The translations under genes and the position numbers were made by a program. From Cyanobacteriota bacterium (GTDB lineage Bacteria > Cyanobacteriota > Cyanobacteriia > PCC-6307 > Cyanobiaceae): a stretch of 10,582 nt of DNA. Positions within the stretch are counted from its first letter, which is position 1. Every line of letters starts with the position of its first letter. The notes beneath the pieces were generated by a model that saw only the letters and a program-made list of their open reading frames with translations, was not told the DNA's origin and ran no database searches. This document shows positions 7,440 through 10,582 of the stretch, piece after piece. The stretch is taken from positions 1 to 10,582 of the forward strand of contig JAPLIF010000166.1 in NCBI GenBank assembly GCA_026389255.1, written 5' to 3'.

Positions 7440-7581
7440 GGCACGCTGATCACTTCAGGCCTTTTGATTGGCCTTCCCAGCCTGCGGGCCCAAGATGGCT
7501 TGGAATCCCCCCCAGCGGGTGTAGGAAGGGCTCGTCCTTCAGGCACGGCTCCACCGTCGCCTGTGAGCTTCACTCCCTTTC

Positions 7582-7881
7582 ATGGCTTCCTACAAGGTCA
7601 CCCTCATCAACGAGAGCGAAGGCCTCAACAAGACCATTGAGGTTCCTGACGACCAGTACATCCTTGATGCTGCTGAAGAACAGGGCATCGACCTCCCCTA
7701 TTCCTGTCGCGCTGGTGCCTGCTCCACCTGCGCTGGCAAGCTCACCGCCGGCACCGTCGACCAATCCGATCAAAGCTTCCTGGATGACGACCAAATCGAG
7801 GGCGGTTTTGTGTTGACCTGCGTGGCTTACCCCACCTCGGACTGCACGATCAAGACCCACTCCGAAGAAGAGCTGTACTGA
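7582..7881 (+). CDS. petF: [2Fe-2S] plant-type ferredoxin
   Basis: This 99-residue soluble ferredoxin accepts electrons from photosystem I and passes them to ferredoxin-NADP reductase, nitrogen and sulfur assimilation enzymes and thioredoxin reductase. The cluster ligands are Cys42, Cys47, Cys50 and Cys80, in the classical C-X4-C-X2-C-X29-C spacing within [14 protein letters not shown] (41-54) and FVLTCVAYP (76-84). The C-terminus THSEEELY (92-99) is the typical partner-binding tail, and the overall length and acidity are those of the main photosynthetic ferredoxin. A fifth cysteine (Cys88) also occurs in many cyanobacterial homologues. The ATG at 7582 is followed directly by the conserved ASYKVTLIN; no Shine-Dalgarno is visible. 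The 142 bases upstream (7440-7581) must contain its promoter if it is transcribed alone, but I could not define one. It ends in a strong terminator at 7925-7948. Confidence 0.97.
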   Translation: MASYKVTLINESEGLNKTIEVPDDQYILDAAEEQGIDLPYSCRAGACSTCAGKLTAGTVDQSDQSFLDDDQIEGGFVLTCVAYPTSDCTIKTHSEEELY

Positions 7882-7924
7882 GCTCGACATCGCGATTCAG
7901 CGTTCGTCCAGTTCAACTCCCGTC

Positions 7925-7948
7925 GCCACCCAGCCGGGTGGCTTTTTT
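7925..7948 (+). terminator. Intrinsic terminator after petF
   Basis: A perfect 7-base-pair stem, GCCACCC (7925-7931) and GGGTGGC (7936-7942), encloses the tetraloop AGCC and is followed by six T residues (7943-7948). It lies 43 bases after the petF stop and has the textbook form of a Rho-independent terminator. The T-run runs directly into the ATG of the next ORF at 7949. Confidence 0.85.
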
Positions 7949-8371
7949 ATGACTGTTCAGGTCCAAGGCCTGCTGGAATTCGGCAGTGAACATGCCAGTC
8001 CCGGAGGCCAGTTCAGCTTTCGGGTCCTGGGACCTTGCTGCCGCCTGTTTGATCGCGAGGAGCTGCCTTGGCCCTGTTGTCGCTTGGCTTGGCGGAGTAA
8101 GGAACCCAGTTGGCGACGCATCGGCCGTCGCTTCGTGCCTGACCTGGCGGCAAGGCGCTGCCCCTCCTACTCGGTGGAATTGCTGCAACCAGGCTCCCGC
8201 CCCACACCGACAGTGATCACCCTGTTTCCCCAGCGGCTGTCGGCACCGTTGCAGGAATGGTGGTATAGCAAATTGCCGGCATCGATGGAGCCAGACAAAG
8301 CCCAACCCCCAGGCCCTGCTGGGTCTGGGGGTTGGGATGGATGCCCGATCATCGACCCAGCATCCAGATAG
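7949..8371 (+). CDS. Hypothetical protein with paired-cysteine motifs
   Basis: I do not recognise a named family. The 140-residue ORF contains two Cys-Cys pairs, GPCCRLF (29-35) and WPCCRLAW (42-48), that look like an internal near-repeat, a basic stretch SWRRIGRRF (54-62), CPSYSVELLQPG (71-82) and PLQEWWYSKLP (100-110). Up to residue 110 it looks like a real soluble protein, and I believe similar small proteins exist near petF in picocyanobacteria, but only from memory. The last 30 residues (Pro- and Gly-rich) coincide with a long hairpin at 8301-8336 and look like an unconserved extension. The ATG at 7949 directly follows the petF terminator T-run; GGTGG in the 3' arm of that hairpin is the only Shine-Dalgarno-like sequence. 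An internal start cannot be excluded. It is convergent with psbV, 16 bases away. Confidence 0.65.
   Translation: MTVQVQGLLEFGSEHASPGGQFSFRVLGPCCRLFDREELPWPCCRLAWRSKEPSWRRIGRRFVPDLAARRCPSYSVELLQPGSRPTPTVITLFPQRLSAPLQEWWYSKLPASMEPDKAQPPGPAGSGGWDGCPIIDPASR
8301..8336 (-). terminator. Long hairpin, probable psbV terminator inside the convergent gene's 3' end
   Basis: The arms 8301-8316 (starting CCCAACCCCCAG) and 8321-8336 (ending CTGGGGGTTGGG) pair over 16 positions around a TGCT loop. All pairs are Watson-Crick except one G.T at 8313/8324. On the minus strand it lies 51 bases after the psbV stop and is followed by CTTTGTCT, a weak U-tract. On the plus strand no T-run follows. It therefore fits psbV best, though it could end transcription from both sides. 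Confidence 0.55.
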
Positions 8372-8387
8372 GGGTCATAGGGATCAA

Positions 8388-8900
8388 TCAGAAGTAGATC
8401 TTGCCACCGCCCCATTGAATGCCTTGCACCTTGGGGGCAACAAGGATATAGCCGGCAATCAGCCGCAGGTCTTCGTCATCGAGATCGCGCATTTTTACAT
8501 AAACATCGCTACTGCGTAGGCTGGGATGAACATCGGAGATGCTGTATTCACCATCGTATGAAGTGGGGTTCTTCATGAAGTCCACCAAGGCATCCACCGT
8601 GTCCCGGGGAGGGGTGGCCAGGGCCAGGGTTTCGGGATCCAGGCCCACATTCTGGTTGGTCTTGGTGATCCCGCCAGCGTGACAGCTGGCGCAGGTTTCG
8701 TTGAACAGCTTGCGACCGCTCTTCATTTCCTTCTCGCTGAACGTCACTGTTGTGCCATTGGCCGCTGAGGGCACCGTCAGGGTGGCGGAGTCCCACCGAG
8801 CGGCGGTGGCAGGGCCGGCAAAGCAGACCAGCAGCGCCAAGGGCAGAACCAGGAAGGTTTTGGCGAAGGCGCGAAGGGCTGAGTGGAGGAAGGGGGCCAT
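8388..8900 (-). CDS. psbV: Photosystem II cytochrome c-550
   Basis: PsbV is an extrinsic lumenal cytochrome that stabilises the oxygen-evolving cluster of photosystem II. From ATG 8900 the precursor has 170 residues. A signal peptide occupies about 1-34, with hydrophobic core TFLVLPLALLVCFAG and likely cleavage after ATAA. The mature protein begins RWDSATLTVP. The haem site is CASCHAGGITKTN (70-82; Cys70, Cys73, His74), and the second axial ligand is expected to be His125 in VHPSLRS. LALATPPRDTVDALVDFMKNP (92-112, quoted in part: TPPRD, VDFMKNP), AGYILVAPK (149-157) and the C-terminal WGGGKIYF (163-170) are all hallmarks. The frame is open to 8966, but the extra 22 residues before the signal peptide are unlikely. 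The gene stands alone: no psbV2 or petJ follows, only a convergent small ORF. Confidence 0.96.
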   Translation of the reverse strand: MAPFLHSALRAFAKTFLVLPLALLVCFAGPATAARWDSATLTVPSAANGTTVTFSEKEMKSGRKLFNETCASCHAGGITKTNQNVGLDPETLALATPPRDTVDALVDFMKNPTSYDGEYSISDVHPSLRSSDVYVKMRDLDDEDLRLIAGYILVAPKVQGIQWGGGKIYF

Positions 8901-8996
8901 GGGAGAAGCCGGGGAACTGGCGGTTAGACCGCGACTGAGACCTTGTATCACGGCCTGTGGGTGCACGGGTCATGATCCATGTGAACTGTTGCAGGC

Positions 8997-10001
8997 TCAG
9001 TCCGCGTGGGGGTCGCTGTCAATATCGGCTTCACCCCCTGGTGTCAGATCTAGCCGCATAAAGTCCCTGGCCACCCGGGTCTCGGCAAAAATGGCCCGTG
9101 CCTCGGCTTCCAGGTCCTCGGGGGTGACCGGATTGCCCAGCACGTACCGGGGACTGAGATGGGTGAGCACCAGTTGCTTCACTCCGGCGGCTAGGGCGGT
9201 TTGGGCTGCCATGGTGCTGGTGGAGTGCTGTTTCTGAAGGGCCATCTCCGCTTCACCGTGGGCAAAGGTCGATTCGTGGATCAACAGGTCGGCCCCGCGG
9301 GACAGCTCGATCGCCGCTTCGCAGAAGACGGTGTCCGTGCAATACACCAAACTGCAGCCCGGACGAGGCGGGCCGCAGAGTCGTTCCCCGTGGATCACCC
9401 GACCGTCCTCCAGGGTCACCGTCTTTCCTGCCTTGAGTTCGGCATAGATCGGACCGGGGGGAATGCCCAATTCCCTGGCCAGGTTCACATCAAAACGTCC
9501 CGGCAGCGGCTTCTGGTCGATCCGGTAGGCGTAGGCGGGGATCCGATGGTTGAGGGGCGTGCAGCGCACGCTGATGTCGCCATCCTCCAGCAACACCTCG
9601 CCGCTCTGGGCGGCCTGGCGAACCCGGTGGCTGCGCAGGGGATAGCCAATGCGGGTGGAGGACGTCCTCAGGACCCCTTCCAGGTAATCGCGTAAGGGAT
9701 CGGGGCCGTAGAGATCCACCCCGGGGCAGCGGCTCGCCAGCCCCAGGCTGGCCAGCAGCCCCGGCAGGCCAAAGACATGGTCTCCATGCATGTGGGTGAT
9801 GAAGATCCGCCACAGCTGGGAGACCCTTAGGTCACTGCGCAGAAACTGGTGCTGGGTGCCTTCACCACAGTCAAAAAGCCAGAGCTCGGCCCGTTGCGGC
9901 AGCCGCACGGCCACCGATGAGACGTTGCGGCCCCGGGTGGGAACCCCAGAGCTGGTGCCAAGAAAGGTGACCTGCACGTCCGTGCTGCCCGGGGGGCGCA
10001 T
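8997..10001 (-). CDS. rnz: Ribonuclease Z (tRNA 3' endonuclease)
   Basis: RNase Z cuts the 3' trailer from tRNA precursors; it is needed where CCA is not encoded, as in the tRNA-Val of this window. From ATG 10001 there are 334 residues in a metallo-beta-lactamase fold. The start [19 protein letters not shown] (11-29) is typical. Zinc ligands are visible in THMHGDH (69-75: His70, His72, Asp74, His75), NHRIPAYAY (151-159: His152), CTDT (221-224: Asp223) and LTHLSPRY (279-286: His281). His259 in KQHST is the expected catalytic histidine. Spacings of 71 (His152-Asp223) and 58 (Asp223-His281) agree with bacterial RNase Z as I recall it. The flexible arm carries [14 protein letters not shown] (179-192). 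Family members often start at the equivalent of VQVTFLG, so a GTG at 9977 is an alternative start 8 codons later. It is divergent from the SpoIID gene. Confidence 0.95.
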   Translation of the reverse strand: MRPPGSTDVQVTFLGTSSGVPTRGRNVSSVAVRLPQRAELWLFDCGEGTQHQFLRSDLRVSQLWRIFITHMHGDHVFGLPGLLASLGLASRCPGVDLYGPDPLRDYLEGVLRTSSTRIGYPLRSHRVRQAAQSGEVLLEDGDISVRCTPLNHRIPAYAYRIDQKPLPGRFDVNLARELGIPPGPIYAELKAGKTVTLEDGRVIHGERLCGPPRPGCSLVYCTDTVFCEAAIELSRGADLLIHESTFAHGEAEMALQKQHSTSTMAAQTALAAGVKQLVLTHLSPRYVLGNPVTPEDLEAEARAIFAETRVARDFMRLDLTPGGEADIDSDPHAD

Positions 10002-10067
10002 GCTGCCACGGGCCCTGGCCGGCTGGGGCCAGGGGCGGCACAATGGCGAGCCTTGATCGATCCAGCT

Positions 10068-10582
10068 ATGGCCTTTCTTCCTGGCTGGCGTTGGAGTCAC
10101 GCTTTGGTCCTTCCCTTGGCCCTCGTGCTGGCGTCGCCGGCACGACCCGTCGGAACGGATCCCATCCTCAGGATTCTGGTGCGGGCCGCCCCTGCCATCG
10201 ATCTGAGCGCCCCTGGAACGGGCCTCAGGCTGAGTGATGCCAGGGGCCAGCTTCTCTACGTCCTTGGCCCGGGACAAGGCCTGAGGCTGCGATCTGGGGC
10301 CGGGGGGGTGATCCTGGAGGGGGCCGTTGCGACTGCGGGGGGGGCACCCGGGCCCAAGGGCATGGACGCCAGTCGGCCGGTCGCTCTGGCCGCCGTTGCG
10401 ACCGACTTGGCGGGGGAGCGGCCCGAGGTCTGGGTGGACAGTCCCGCTCCCGGTGGCCTGGTGCCCCTCGGGGAGGCCCGGTACCGCGGCCGTCTGCGGA
10501 TCGTGCCGCTGGGTGATCGTCTGCAGGCAATTAATTATATTGGCCTTGAGAATTACCTGCCAAGCGTGGTGGGCAGTGAGAT
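10068..10582 (+). CDS. SpoIID/LytB-domain protein, N-terminal part (runs off right edge)
   Basis: The frame is open from ATG 10068 to the window edge, giving 171 codons. The N-terminus is a likely signal peptide: Arg/His in GWRWSHA, then the hydrophobic [11 protein letters not shown] (12-22) and a possible cleavage after ASPA. It is therefore probably exported. Residues 34-100 are a variable region. From about residue 138 the sequence [12 protein letters not shown], then [19 protein letters not shown], is the opening of the SpoIID/LytB domain, whose characterised members are lytic transglycosylases or stimulators of cell-wall amidases. This would place it in peptidoglycan remodelling. The catalytic region lies beyond the edge, so activity cannot be judged. 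A nearby ATG at 10043 is in another frame and closes at 10237, so it was not used. Confidence 0.85.
   Translation, partial: MAFLPGWRWSHALVLPLALVLASPARPVGTDPILRILVRAAPAIDLSAPGTGLRLSDARGQLLYVLGPGQGLRLRSGAGGVILEGAVATAGGAPGPKGMDASRPVALAAVATDLAGERPEVWVDSPAPGGLVPLGEARYRGRLRIVPLGDRLQAINYIGLENYLPSVVGSE

Noticed and set aside
8701..9237. Plus-strand frame crossing psbV and rnz
   Set aside because: It overlaps the 5' part of psbV and the 3' part of rnz on the opposite strand; Ser/Arg/Ala-rich translation with no motif.
10002..10277. N-terminal extension of rnz by 92 codons
   Set aside because: The extension is low-complexity, overlaps the divergent SpoIID-domain gene with its signal peptide, and precedes the normal family start.

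Overview
The window looks like an ordinary, GC-rich chromosomal segment of a unicellular picocyanobacterium of the Cyanobium / marine Synechococcus type. It carries psbV (extrinsic photosystem II cytochrome c-550), a plant-type [2Fe-2S] ferredoxin, a photosystem II S4-domain protein, a cyanobacterial RNA polymerase omega sequence and a DUF1818-like sequence. The gene assignments come from reading the translations against remembered family motifs; no database search was possible.

Layout, left to right. (1) 1-655, minus strand: the N-terminal part of an Hsp70/DnaK-family gene that runs off the left edge. (2) 765-1241, plus strand: one ORF joining an almost complete omega subunit (RpoZ) to what looks like the C-terminal part of DUF1818. 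This is the most unusual object in the window. (3) 1249-3234, minus strand: tRNA-Val(GAC), then murD, then an EVE/PUA-like protein, closely spaced. (4) 3391-4701, minus strand: a small protein of unknown function with two predicted membrane segments, then the photosystem II S4-domain RNA-binding protein. (5) 4819-7439, plus strand: serA (3-phosphoglycerate dehydrogenase), closely followed by prmA (ribosomal protein L11 methyltransferase). (6) 7582-7948, plus strand: ferredoxin (petF) with a clear intrinsic terminator. (7) 7949-8371, plus strand: a small unrecognised protein whose ATG directly follows that terminator's T-run. (8) 8388-8900, minus strand: psbV, convergent with the previous gene and probably terminated by a long hairpin lying inside that gene's 3' end. 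(9) 8997-10001, minus strand: ribonuclease Z (tRNA 3' processing). (10) 10068-end, plus strand: an exported SpoIID/LytB-domain protein, cut by the right edge.

The genes are mostly housekeeping: peptidoglycan precursor synthesis (murD), serine synthesis (serA), translation and tRNA maturation (prmA, tRNA-Val, rnz), photosynthetic electron transfer (petF, psbV) and probably photosystem II biogenesis (the S4 protein). No mobile element, CRISPR array, phage gene or defence island is visible. I do not see a new multi-gene system. The points most worth a second look are the RpoZ-DUF1818 fusion, the terminator/ribosome-binding-site overlap at 7925-7951, and the hairpin buried in a coding sequence at 8301-8336.
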